A DNA stretch of 64,000 bases. Source: Persicaria tinctoria (taxonomy: Eukaryota; Streptophyta; Magnoliopsida; Caryophyllales; Polygonaceae). A model generated the notes under the pieces. That model was not told the origin of the DNA and ran no database searches. It was given only the letters and a program-made list of their open reading frames with translations. The stretch lies in assembly GCA_037127255.1 (NCBI GenBank), contig JBANSL010000004.1, forward strand, positions 50,541,702 through 50,605,701, read 5' to 3'. The stretch's first letter is position 1. Every line of letters begins with the position of its first letter. Of this stretch, positions 1 through 11,613 are shown one piece after another. Made by a program: the position numbers and the translations under genes.

Positions 1-772
1 AATTAGAAGAGTTAAAAATGTGTACCATTAAACCAAAGAGTTAAAACTGAATGCGGTATATTTTACTGAGAAGATCCAATCAAATATAACTCAACATGTT
101 AATTCAAAAAAAAAATACTTGCCTGCCTTGCTGTCCTGCTTCCAAATCTAGCTCTGCCTCCAACTTAGAGGACAACTCCCAATAATATATCTACGTTTAT
201 CCTGAATGAAGTAAACCATATATGTTGGACCAATATATGCATATACAGATGAGAAGATTATGAATTTTAATATAAAAGAAATAGCAATTTTCAATCCTGA
301 AGTTATATTCAACGAGGGTAAGCTGCACACAACAATACTTTTATTTAGTCTTGGATATCTGGGAATAAATCTTCAATCCTGAAGTTGTATTCAACGAGGA
401 TCATTTTACTGAAAAAACCTGTAACTACACTAATTCTTTGTTTCAATGCTGATTAAGAGACAACATAAATCGAAGAGTGCTTTACCTGTTCATAAGATAC
501 TCTGAACCCTATCATCACTAAATGTGCAATAAGATTCCCTTCCCCATGCATAACTTCAGCTAACAAGAAATCTAGTTTTGGTCAGCAAGAAAGAAAAGTT
601 GGGACATGAAGCTTGCAATCGGATTAAAATAAAGGAGGACTAGAAAATCACCTGTGATCATTTGTTGGATAGCCTTAATGTTTGACTGAGCATTGAACAA
701 TAAAAGAGTAAGTAACAACTGCTAGATAACTCACTGATTCCGATCAACAGTGCAAGAAACCACTTCAAGCAC

Positions 773-816
<44 letters not shown>

Positions 817-2840
817 GTTTGTAGCAGCAAAACAAATCAATAAAAAAAGAGAGAACTTTGCTTTGTGACAAATCAGAGGTTCTAACACTCTTGAGGGGAG
901 AGAGAGGAAATACCTGATGGACAGATCTTGTGGTTAATCCGGATTCCACCGGCACATCGTCCCGCTCCAGCACCCGATCTTTGTTACAATTTAATATATA
1001 TTACTAATAGGTATTAAATGGTAAAAAGTAATATAAAGAGGTGCTCACCTTCTGCCATCTTGGAGCAAGAGATTCATAAATAGAAATCCCAATCTCGCCA
1101 TATGAAACAATCCCCACTTCAACCCTGGCATTGAAGTTGTGCATAATTAACAGACGCATAAGTAAACCAATATATGACTGTTAATCTATATATATTTTGG
1201 AATAGAGCAACAAAGAAGTGAAATAAAGAAAACGAGGTGACGTGTACTGCACTCAGCAGAAGGAACTGGAGAAAGAACTTGAATATCACGCCAAAAATAA
1301 CCCAAGATTACTTTGAATGTTCTAAGAATAAACATTGAAAGAGATGGCATTTTCATCACTCGCTTATTTAACACGAAAAATAAGACTATTTGGAGTACAT
1401 ATAAAAAAAACAAATGAGGAAGAGGAAGAATGAAATTAGAATCATTCATAATTGTTTATGTTTAACCATGCAAAGGCATCAAGAGAGACTACATTGATTT
1501 CCATGATGTGCTTACTTCATACAAGGAATCAGAACTGCCAAAATACTCTCAAGAACGAATAAACATATATAAGTAGGCATACCCTAGAAGGGGCAAAACA
1601 AGAGGCAGGTGGTGAGCACTCCAAACCCTACTTCAAGATCAGCTTAACTTTCCATGATTAGGTAAACTGAAGTAGAAGATGAACAAAATACAAGCAAAGC
1701 AGAAACCCATAGGGCCAATTATAGATCCTTGATCGCAGCCGACAGCAGCGGCACAACGGTGGAGACGATTGCGTGCTACTCGGAGGATAACTGGTGGCTC
1801 AATAGCCTTCAAATCTAGGCGAGATTCAAACCATTAATAGAGATAATCTCAGTCAAATCAAATCAGTGTAAAACAATACTATAATATACACTACAAGGAG
1901 AGCATCAAGAAAGCACATTAAACACATTAAAATCATACCACCTTTTGGAAGAATTTGACAAATTAAAATCAGAATTTTGATGAGCAGATATGGTGTGCAA
2001 TAATGGATAGTCATTACTTTAGCAACTTATTTGAAAACTACGAGGAAATTTGCAACAATCTATTTAAAAGTTGGATTAGTAGGAGGACAACTAAAACCAT
2101 ACATATTAGTATTTTCCACAGGAAAATCGAATAGTCAGAGATAAATACATTCGTTTAATATGGAATGAGAATAACAAAAAGATACTCACATTTGCTCCTT
2201 ACACGTAATCAATAGCTTCATGTAGATACTCACATTTTCAGAGTGCATTATAAAATATAAATGCACCAAGGTGGATGACTTCCTACCATTCAAGACCTAG
2301 GAATATAATTATCCAAATAATGTACAATATCAAATTCTGTTTCTGTACTAGAGAGTTAACAAAACCAGAAAACTTAATTGCGATGAAAACCTAAGAATAT
2401 GCAGAGTGCGATGAAAACCTAAGAATATTCAACACCTTTTTTCTACTCAAAAGAATAGTGCGAATTAAAAGCAATCAGAACCGCGCTTCAATAAGGTAAA
2501 ATAAAGAAACATGGATAACCTCAGGAGAAATTAGATGTTTATTATCCGCATTAGCAACATACAGAAGGAAAAATCCCGAATAAACTTACTTGACAAACTC
2601 GTAGCCCTGACAAAACCCCCACTAGACGAGGAAACCGCGAAATTCGGCGAGGAAGAGACGGGAGCGTCGAAATCGAACTCCGTAGCGGGAGAAGAAGAAA
2701 AAGTAGACAGCATCAGCCGCTCCATGCTCTCCTCTACATCAGCTTCCTCTCACGAATCAGGGGATTCGAGATCCTCCGGAGAGGCGCCGGCGCCCTCCGC
2801 TGTGTTTTTCATCGCGCTGTTCTACCTGGTGGCTCGTTGA
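1..2840 (-). CDS. 5' part of an unidentified spliced gene (partial)
   Basis: I do not recognise this gene. The most convincing exon is 2590-2725 (minus): it opens with ATG at 2725, encodes a Ser-rich acidic N-terminus (MERLMLSTFSSSPATEFDF...), and ends at a clear GTAAGT donor at 2589-2584. Other candidate exons further in are 1124-1049 (acceptor CAG, donor GTGAG; 25 open codons starting VEVGIVSYGEIG), about 978-917 (frame containing RVLERDDVPVESG), and about 178-120 (LSSKLEAELDLEAG). The phases of the second and third pieces do not join simply, so at least one boundary is wrong. Long AT-rich introns separate them; 1130-2580 is otherwise featureless. The rest of the gene would lie left of the window. 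A (TC)n microsatellite at 779-812 lies in an intron. Confidence 0.45.
2750..2812 (-). other. Upstream ORF, 20 codons
   Basis: A short frame starts with ATG at 2812 and stops with TGA at 2750, 24 bases before the putative main ATG at 2725. It encodes MKNTAEGAGASPEDLESPDS. If the main start is right this is a conventional uORF that could reduce translation of the gene. It is equally possible that the true start lies elsewhere and this is chance. Confidence 0.3.
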
Positions 2841-3103
2841 CGGCGATAAGTATTGTCGTCTGATAACAGGAGATGGATCGTTGATCATCATTCATCAAAG
2901 AGGAATCAGGGAACTGGAGAAGGAGAACATGATTCGACCGATCTGGAATCTCATGAGGCGTGATGGTGGGGAGAGGTTAGGGTTTGAGGAGGTGAGATTG
3001 GGATACAAGGGACGAGATAGAAATTTGGATACCGAAGGGTTCGATTCGAGTCAAGAGGAGAGAGATAAATGGGTAAAGTGAAAAACCTAACCCTCTTCCA
3101 CCG

Positions 3104-3349
3104 ACTCACTAAAATGGGCTACGAGAATGTATTTTAGTGTCGCACAAACTACTGGATTTTGGGCCACAAAACTAGTATCTGTGTGGCCCATGTGTATATT
3201 GGGCGACAAAATTGAAATTTTGTCAGATAAACTATGTTTTGGGCGACAAAACTCACATTTGTCACTAAAGGTGCAACATAGGTGACCAAAAAAAAATTGT
3301 CACCAAAGTTTTCCAGATTATGTCGCCCTAATTAACTTTTCTTGTAGTG
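3104..3349 (+). mobile_element. CACTA-type element remnant (right end)
   Basis: The sequence ends in TTTTCTTGTAGTG (3337-3349), the reverse complement of the common plant CACTA terminus CACTACAAGAAAA. Inside lie repeated subterminal units built on GGGCGACAAAA and GGCCACAAAA, typical of this superfamily. A matching left terminus is not clear: CACTAAAATGGGC at 3104 is a weak candidate, and no matching 3-bp target duplication is visible. Best read as a short deletion derivative or a truncated end. Confidence 0.6.
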
Positions 3350-3900
3350 AGATTACAGATAAAGCATTGCTTGAAGAAGTCATGAATGATTCAACAAGTA
3401 ACAAAGATGACAGGGTCAAAGATGACGGATATGTATATATGGTTCTGGAGTACGGGGAAATCGATTTAGCTCACATGCTCTCACAAAAGTGGAAGGAAAT
3501 GGAGACCTCTAACACAATGATAGATGAAAACTGGCTTCGTGTTTATTGGCAGGTATTAGTAACGTCTCAGTCGCTTGCCATTAACTACATTTTTCTTTTT
3601 TGCTGCTTATATATGTTTGTGTATGTGCATGTTATTCAAACTTTTCATAACATCTTAAACTCAGGTTGCTTTTGTACTAGGTTGATTGTTGTTGTGGTCG
3701 CTTATCTTAGGAAGTGTAAATTGATTTTTGTTGACAGCAAATACTTCAAGCTGTGAATACTATTCATGAAGAACGTGTTGTGCATTCTGACTTGAAACCA
3801 GCAAATTTCCTTCTTGTAAAAGGATCACTGAAGCTCACTGACTTTGGAATAGCCAAAGCTATAATGAGTGACACCACTAACATTCAGCGAAATGATTCAT
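3350..3900 (+). pseudogene. MPS1 (TTK-like) spindle-checkpoint kinase fragment
   Basis: Two exons of a protein kinase are visible. Exon 3350-3552 starts at [11 protein letters not shown], includes the hinge-like [14 protein letters not shown] and ends at a GT donor (3553). Exon 3738-~3895 follows a TTGACAG acceptor and carries the catalytic loop [11 protein letters not shown], the DFG motif (TDFGIAKA) and MSDTTNIQR. These blocks match plant MPS1, the dual-specificity kinase of the spindle checkpoint, as I remember the family. The ATP-binding lobe upstream and everything after the activation loop are missing, and similarity stops at about 3895, so it cannot encode a working kinase. The retained intron shows it was copied as DNA, not from mRNA. 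It sits between two CACTA-type ends (3349 and 5104). Confidence 0.8.
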
Positions 3901-5104
3901 TTTTATTTGTTACTTGTATGAGGACAATGGACATGGATTGGGACCCTTTTATCTATTAAGAAATTTCACACCCCTTCTATAGTTCTATATGTATGAGATT
4001 CCCTGTACATGATGGTTTGAGCGGTTGTGTATACTTCAAGCATTTCTGATAGATATAGGCGTTTCGGCTAGCCTTACCTTTTTTTAGATGATGGCTAGCT
4101 AGGTAATGTATGTCGTAGATACGTGAGCTAGCCAATTACCTTTTTTTAGATGTTGTGGTTAACCAATTTAGTGGCTATGAATATCAGCGGCATTTTTTGT
4201 AAATGTTACAATCTGATGCTAGTGTTTATGTACACGTTTTTATTTAAATGACCTATCATTTCGAAGAACAAACAAAATGCGACGTTCTATCGACAAAAGC
4301 ATGTTGTGTATCCAAATAAAAAACATCGGATTGTATATGAAAATAGTAGTGCATTCATACCTTTAACATCATATCAGTTTATGGAAATAGATGTCAGTAT
4401 AATTATACACATCAGTTCATTCATTTAAATCAACGTGCAACACCAGTTTGAATATTAAAATGATATATGAACTGATATATATTTGTCAAAGTAACTTCAT
4501 CATCTACCAAATAAATCGACGTGTCATTACAGCAACAACATCATTTTATTTTGAAAAAAATGATATAAATATGGGAAACGACATCTTCTGTGTATACAAC
4601 CACAATAGTGCATTATTTTAGAACAATATAACATCACATATGATGAACATGAAATTAATACACAGAGAATGAATACTCTTAATGCGATGTCAATAATATG
4701 GAAATACAACAGTTATGCCTATATTTCATGTGGTCGGTTAAATTAAAATAATATAAAATCATGAATTACACATCGGACATGATTATAAATGTGATCATTA
4801 AAACAAAAATCGGTGTCTATTTTGTCTTAAGACATCACTTATTTTACTAATAAAGATGTAAATGTCACTTTTTTGCTTTAGGATGACATCTTCACATGTT
4901 TTCAAATGACAAATATAAATTATGGATATTCATCAACAAGTGAATATGTCATAACCAAAATGAAGGGGTCCTAATTAAGAAAAGACATCTGTTTAACACC
5001 GATGTGGAAAGTTTGGATCTTTTACTACACGCACAAAGAGATCGGAATTTTTTTTGAAAGACATCTATTGTCAACAGATGTCTAACTGAAGTGTTCTAGT
5101 AGTG
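3901..5104 (+). mobile_element. CACTA-type element right end with AT-rich interior
   Basis: The sequence GTTCTAGTAGTG at 5093-5104 is the reverse complement of a CACTACTAGAAC terminus. The ~250 bases before it carry short repeats of GACATC/GATGTC in both orientations, as expected for CACTA subterminal regions. No left terminus is found between 3900 and 5090, so the element either extends left across the kinase fragment or is truncated. There is no credible coding sequence in 3960-5090. Confidence 0.5.
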
Positions 5105-5120
5105 GCGTCGTTGCCAGAGA
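5103..5120 (+). other. Decayed tRNA-Asp primer-binding site of element Z
   Basis: TGGCGTCGTTGCCAGAGA matches the plant tRNA-Asp primer site (TGGCGCCGTTGCCGGGGA) at 15 of 18 bases, with three C-to-T or G-to-A changes. It overlaps the CACTA end by two bases, so the 5' LTR expected to its left is gone. It marks the 5' end of the internal region of element Z. Confidence 0.55.
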
Positions 5121-5278
5121 GATATTAATCGCGCCTAGCTTAGTTGTGTTTAAGGTTTAGGATAGCCCATCCCTTTTTCTTGTTACTATCACATACCCTA
5201 CCTCCACCCGCCTCACCAATATGAACTTGGTACCGAGCCCTTTGCTACTAATTTGTGTTAACTGTCTGAGTTTTTAAG

Positions 5279-6085
5279 CTTAGGTACAAGAGGCAAGACA
5301 CCTTCGAAACATGGGCCGAAAGGGAAAGAAAAAGACAATACACAAAAGAAATGGAATATTTGAGATGGCTATACACGATTGATGAGGAGGCATGGCTTAA
5401 GGGAGTATACGCATTGAGGAAGCTACGATAATCGTCAGAATCACCGCCAGATGCTCCAATCTCGCTAGAAGGAGGATCCAAACCCGAGGTCGACGTCGAC
5501 CAACACCTAGTTGATGTCAACCCATCTTCAATCGATATCGACCTATCTACAGTCGATACCCAGGTATGTCCTTCCGTGATCTCAATTCCAACTTTGCTAT
5601 CTATCTTTGAAAAACCATTTGAAGGACCCCAAGAAGAAGAAGAGCTAGAAAAGAAGAACCAGGACGTCGTTGCCCATGGTGTTTCAAGGTCGCTTTTACC
5701 TTACAAGGTGAAGGCCATCCCCGACAATTTTGAGCAACCGATGTTCATATTTAAGTATGGGGTCCTAGCAAAGTGGCATGAAACTCCGCAGGATGAGGTG
5801 GAAATATCTCTTCCCACTCCACCGTTTTGTTGTGGTGGAGACGCGCAAACAAATCAACATATGAAGCGGAAGAGGTATGATGATGAGGTATGTATCTTTT
5901 CAGTATATCTTCCTTTGTGCATGATAGCTGGAGCCAGGGAAGATGAATGGGTGGAGTCATGGAGCGTTCACTCGGGGAGATTCAAGCTTCTTCATACGAT
6001 GCCCCCAAATGACATCTCACGCTTCCCACCACCGGAGGAACCACCAAATCCACCAATACCTCCGGACAAAGATGAGTCAGGCTAA
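5279..6085 (+). pseudogene. Family A internal ORF, unknown protein (element Z copy)
   Basis: One frame is open over 269 codons apart from a single TAA at 5430. It begins with a basic, Trp-containing segment (RYKRQDTFETWAERERKRQ), passes through two pairs of the TCGA-N2-TCGA motif read as VDVDQ and IDIDLSTVD, and ends with a well-conserved block: SLLPYKVKAIPDNFEQPMF, CCGGD, MKRKRYDD, REDEWVESW and a Pro-rich tail FPPPEEPPNPPIPPDKDESG. A homologous block is at 14620-15282 with a different single stop. I recognise no gag, protease, RT, RNase H or integrase motif. Position just after the primer site is where gag would lie. It may be a gag relic or an accessory protein of the family. Confidence 0.5.
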
Positions 6086-7576
6086 GGCTAAAAAGGAAGT
6101 AGGTCGAGCTAGAGACTTAAAATTTAGCGCTTACGGGAGGCAACCCGCTATTATTTTTCTTCATTAATGAATTTGTTTTTCTTTTATTTTCTTTAATTCG
6201 CGCAAGGTTTTCCTTCCCTTTGATGACGTTAGGTAATTCGGAGAATTGGAAGCCTACTCGATGTCGACTCCTGCAGCCATCTATAATACCTATGTCCGAG
6301 CTTCTGCACATCTTTCTAGTAAGTTTCTTCCTTTACCCTTGTTTTTATACAACGAGGACACTGTAATCTTTAAGTATGGGGTGGGGGAAAGACTTAATTT
6401 CATCATATTTGTGCATATTTGATCATATTTCTCGAATTGCTTATACATGACTATTTTGGAATTCTTATTATCAATTTATGTGTTTATATGCATGTTTTCC
6501 AAAGTTTGAAAAATCACCCCCATTGAAATTTTTTTATTAGTGTCATGTAAGCTTTAATAGAACTCGACGATGCAAAATTAGATTCATTAGAGATATAGCA
6601 TGAAATTGCCTAGTAAAGGGAACTCACAATGAAATGCATATTTTCTTGAAAACCATAAAAGGAGGTAAAGTTTGAAATTGCTTTTGACATGTGCATGGTA
6701 AGAGGATGGATGACTTTATATTTTCCATACAATGCTCATATTATTTATATTCGCAACCATACCTATGCTTATGCATCACAAAGCCATATTAAGCCTTATT
6801 TTATATATTGCTCCACATGATCTAAATATTGCTCATTCTTTACTTTATTTCTTATCTGGGGATTATGTTGAGAATGAAATTACATTATGGAGATTATTAT
6901 ATGGTTTTTTTGTTATTATCATTATTGGAGTTTGACAGGAGAATGATTCATATTATGGAAAATTTAATGAGTGAAAGAAAATCTGGTCACCCCAGGAGAT
7001 AAAAATAGATCGACCCTGCCTACGTCGAGATAATAGTTCTGCAGGATGGGACACACATGTGAGGAGTCCGAAGCACTAAGTATCCGGGGTCATTCATGAC
7101 ACCCATGTTTGCGACTCGCGAGAATGCAGTGCTAATATTAGAGAGGTAAAAGCATATAAGTGAAAAAAGAAAAGAGTGATTTATGAGAGGATGAGTGATG
7201 TGGAAACTATTAAGGAGAAAGTGCATCAAAGCAAGAAAAAAGGTTTGACGAATTCTCCCCGGATTATTAGCACCACATTGCCCAAATATAACCTACCACT
7301 ATACCTTTTACCTTTTCTTCACCATGAGCTTAATTAAAGTCCTCTTGATTATTAATGCTTTGTCACGTATGAATTGTTCTTACATAACCCTCTTTTTATG
7401 TGTGAAGTTGCTTTTTATTTACAGGCATGAATTTGTGACATTAGTACCTTTTCGAGGATGATAATTGATTGTAGGGACATGAGAATGAATCTAATATGTT
7501 GAGAGTTTTAATTTCTTCCCATGTATGACCATTAAAAGTATTGCTTGAGGACAAGCAAGGTTAAGTATGAGGTGTT
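6086..7576 (+). mobile_element. Element Z internal 3' region, non-coding
   Basis: This stretch is homologous to 11614-12833, 15572-16725 and 20846-21893, the internal 3' parts of other family A copies. Landmarks are a purine-rich AAGTATGGGGTGGGGGAAA at 6372-6390, a 7-bp hairpin TTGCTTG-AGGA-CAAGCAA at 7541-7558, and the AAGTATG polypurine-type tract at 7564-7576 that abuts the LTR. Short ORFs here are not conserved between copies. Confidence 0.7.
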
Positions 7577-8753
7577 TGTTGTGAGCCTAATTTGACATGT
7601 TTTGCACTGACTTTTATATTGATTTATGTATACATTTCATGCATTTGGGTTAGAATTTTACGAAATCTATGTAGTTTATGCTTATTTTTCAAATTATGGA
7701 GTCTACACTAGTTTCTGTTTAATTTCGCATAAATCGAAGCATTTATAGCAATTCGGAGAAAGGATGAAAAGCTCGAAGTCAATTACAGAAAGTCCAAGGT
7801 CAAGGAGCAGCTGAACTAGGATAAGTCGAGCAGAAATGAAGGAAAGTTCACTCGACAGAGCTAGTCGATATCGACCAACTTTAGTCGATATCGAGTGCCT
7901 TCCAGTCGAAATCCACCAGTCGAGCAAGCCAGTCACTCAAGGAGCCAAGAGCTAATCGACGTTGAGTAATTCTACTCGATGTAGAGTACATGTCGATTGT
8001 CCACCATGTAGCCAAGATCGAGTGCAATCCGAGGAGAAGAAGACCGTACTCGATGGCGAGTACTTTGGTCGACGTCGAGTACCATGCATCCAACATCAGT
8101 TCGAGTCCGAGATCGAGTGGGTGCCGAGAAGATAGATTACTTGCAAGTGAAGATATGTGGAATTCTATCCATCCATATGAAGATCAATCAAGTCAAAGAA
8201 GGATTTATCCACATTAGACATATTTCCTTATAGATTTATTTCCTTTATTCATTAAACTTTATCTTATGTCTTTAGATAGGAAGTTTTTAGATATAGATAG
8301 ATTGTTCTTTCCTAGATTAGCGGGGATCGAACACTATAAATAAACCCTTAGGGGCTGAGTTTTAGGTATCTTATTCAATTTAAACACACAATTAGTTACA
8401 TATAGCGAGTAGAGAGAGAGTTGGAGCCGAGTGGAGTTGGAGAAAGCGAGAGCGGTATTTGGCTTCGTTCGGTTGAAAGCTCTATTTTATTTCATTAATG
8501 CAATTTAGATTCATGAAATTATTGATGTGTTTACTTATGATGAAGAGTGAGTAGTCACCCAACTTCTAGGGTCCGGGTGAGCCCGACGGTAGCCATGTAA
8601 GGTAATGCGATAAAGGTACAATCTTTGGATGCGATTTTGTCTTCTATCCCCATAAGCATGATTCTTTTACGACAGTTGAAGGTGATCATTGTTTGTGTTA
8701 TTGAAGCAAAAGTGATCTTAATACAACTTGGATTAATTATGTGAAAAGGGTTA
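7577..8753 (+). mobile_element. Element Z 3' LTR, left piece
   Basis: The LTR opens with TGTTGTGAGCC immediately after the polypurine tract. U3 carries paired TCGA-N2-TCGA motifs (7864-8090), then a core promoter block CTATAAATAAACCC near 8334-8350. The LTR breaks off at 8753 where element Y is inserted, and resumes at 26021; the 5 bases GGTTA occur on both sides of Y (8749-8753 and 26016-26020). Joined, the two pieces give about 1.76 kb, close to the other family A LTRs. Confidence 0.8.
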
Positions 8754-9280
8754 TGATGAACGATTTTTAGACGCGTAAACCGTATCAAAATAAAACTCAA
8801 ACCTACAAACTAGTATAGCAAGTAAGTAAGAGGTCGATCCCACAGAGAATCAAGTATTTCTAAGCAATGTGTATTTACCAATTAGTCAAAAGGGGGGTTT
8901 TGGTTGATTGAGATTGAAAACAAAACAAAATAAAATAAAAACAAATTGATGCAAAACAATTGAGAGAGAATTTCTCTACCTACAATTATCTACTTTATTT
9001 GGTTGAATTGATATTGTAACTTTCTCTTGTCCTTTTAGGTTGCCTATGAATGCCCTTGTCCCGACCTAATATAGTTAATAGTCCAACCAGTCCTAGAAAC
9101 TCTTATCAATCGAACAATCCCTAAAGAAGGATTGAACCCAATTGATAGCTTTAAGTTCAGATATTAATCAAGCTATTTGCAGTCCCTAAAGAGAGATTTA
9201 ACAACACATTCAACTTCCTACTCATTCAATTAGTTCAACCAGCCCTAAAGGAACAAGTTTGCTACTTGGGTTAAGGTTCG

Positions 9281-11613
9281 TGTTGTGAGCCTAATTCGTC
9301 GGGGCAGAGGACGTCCAAAGAAGAGTTGGAGTGAAATGATTAGACATGACCTGACCGCGCTGGGACTTATTGAGGAGATGACACGCAATAGGATGCAGTG
9401 GAAGAGTGCTATCCGGGTTGACGAACACTAGTCGGGTGCAATGTTTATCGCATCATGCCTCCCTTCCCTTCTAGCACATCTTGCTTTTGCGCATTCTTCT
9501 CAACGTTTTCTTTCTTTTATATTTTTTTATTTATTTACGGTCTGCCGGAGGTGTTGTCATATTTCCTTGTTGTCTGGTTATTTGGGTCACTAGGAAACAC
9601 CCTCTCGACCGAGTCGGGGCAAGGGTGCGTACAATTCGACCCCCCAGACCCTGCTCTAAGCGGGACATACTGGGCTTGTTGTTGTTGTTGTTGTATATCG
9701 ATTTCTGCATACATTTCATACATTTGGGGTTAGAATAATACATAATTTGTGTAGTTTATGCTTATTTTCCAATTATGGAGGTCTACACAAGTTTTTGTTA
9801 TATTTCGCAGAAATCGGACGCATTTTAGAGCTTAAAGGAAAGTCATGGAGAAGCTAAGAATGGAGCAGCTGGAGAAAAGGCCATTTTTCGGTATTCATCA
9901 TTCTCAGTCAAGTTCTGATGTCTTCATAAGAGTTGTAGCCCTCGAAAAGGGCTTTCCAACGCATGGTCATATGCATCAATCCGACCAATGACGACTCGGG
10001 AAAGTGCGTTTCAAGAACAGAGCAGAAAGCTGAGAGACTTAGTCGATATCGAGTAAAGACCCCTGAAATCGACAAGAGAAGCTGGGAGCTGGAGCAGGTT
10101 AGTCGATATCGACAAGAATTAGTCGATATCGAAGAAACACTTGGTCGATTTCCATGTCCAGAACCGAGGTCGATGAAGCCGAGCACTAGGGAGACGAGCA
10201 GAAGTTAGTCGATATCGAGTAACTTTACTCGATATTGAGGACAACCCAAGTCGACATGTGTTCTGTTGGCCGACATGGAGTTGCTGAGCACAAGACGAAG
10301 AAAATGCTAGTCGATATCGAGGACTCCTACTCGATATCGAGGACGTCTCAGTGGTGGATTCCGGGCTATCCGAATTTCTTGTTAAGTTTCTATCCCGAAG
10401 CCGATGGTGATATTTTCGAGACCAAATTCTATCCACATGTATCAAGAGCTATCAAGTTCAAGGAAGATTTATCCACATTAGATATTTTTCTTATTTAATT
10501 ATTAGATTTATTTCCTTTATTTATCAAGTTTTTATCTTAAGTAAGTAGATAGATAGATATAGATATAGATAGAGTTTCTTTCCTAGATTAGCTTGGAATG
10601 AAGCCTATAACTAAAGCCCTAGGGGGCTGATTTTCATTAATTCAAGTCAAGTCGTCTTAGGACGCAGAGAGAAAGAAGGCAAGAGAGAGGCGAGAGAAGA
10701 TAGAGAGAGAAGGAGAAGATGTTGTAAGTTTAAGTTTATTAATGCAAGTTAGTTCTTTTTCATCAAAGATGTATGCTATTGCGATGAAGAGCGAGTAGTC
10801 CACCCACTTCTAGGGTCGGGTTGAGCCCGACGGTAGCCATGTAAGGTGATGCGATGAAGGTACAATCTTTTTATGCAATTTGTCTTCTATCCCTATGAAC
10901 ATGATTCTTTTGCGAGAGTTGAAGGTGATCCTTGTCTGATTTATTGAAGCGAAAGTGATCTTAATGCAACTTGGGTTAATTATGTGAAAAGGTTTAGTAA
11001 CAATGAGGGTTTATGCGAAAGCCTCTATCTTCCTATTTGTTAATAACGAAAGTTATTTGATGGAAAGCATGATCTTTTATGCCTTTATGTGTTATTTTGC
11101 ATGGTTATCGTTGTGGTGTTGATACCCTGGCTTTGGAAGTCTTTTAGTTTATTGAGTTTATTCACCAAAATTTGAGTTCTGTGTTCGAAATTTGCATTTT
11201 TACAGTTTCTGTGTTCTCGATCTCGGGGAAAGTTCTTGTTGATATCGAGTTGGCTGTACTCGATATTGAGGAGGGATTTACTCGATACTTGTCTGTTGCT
11301 GAGTCTGCTGTTTGTTGTCGATTTCTGTTTCTGTGATCGACTTGCTTTAGTCGATATCGACTTGCTGTAGTCGATATCGACTTGCTTTTGTCGATTTCGA
11401 GTTGATTCTGTTACTTGCTTTATTTTTCTGCTTTGCTTTGTTATTTTTGTCTTTCTCTCTGTCTTTCTGCTTTTCTCTCTGTGAGATTTACAGCTACCTG
11501 AGATCCGCTGACACGCTTCCTCCAGGATCGATCCTGACTTCCCACTACTGCATAGGGAGGGGGTCTTGTAATCATTTACGTGGGCATAATCTGGTTTGAT
11601 TTATATTTCTATA
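9281..11613 (+). repeat. X first LTR, truncated at its 3' end
   Basis: Closely similar to the LTR at 16726-18681, including U3 motif pairs of the TA type (10038-10345), a TATA-like CTATAACTAAAGCCC near 10611, and U5 pairs (11235-11400). It carries an RTE LINE fragment at 9297-9693. It stops about 30 bases short of the LTR end: at 11613/11614 it passes directly into internal AAGTATGGGGTGGGGG, so the LTR tip, primer site and leader were deleted. Confidence 0.75.
9297..9693 (+). mobile_element. RTE-type LINE 3' end
   Basis: A 5'-truncated non-LTR element. The frame 9297-9431 ends RPKKSWSEMIRHDLTALGL...MQWKSAIRVDEH-stop, a pattern typical of the C-terminus of plant RTE-clade reverse transcriptases. 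It is followed by a GC-richer 3' UTR and a (TTG)n tail at 9676-9693, the usual RTE end. It replaced about 27 bp of LTR sequence at the insertion point. Confidence 0.75.

Noticed and set aside
10119..10445. 108-residue minus-strand ORF rich in RYRL and SIS words (also 17222-17548, 13163-13666 and others in the LTRs)
   Set aside because: The repeated peptides are translations of TCGA-N2-TCGA pairs in LTR U3. Frames differ between copies and stops interrupt them, so these are not genes.
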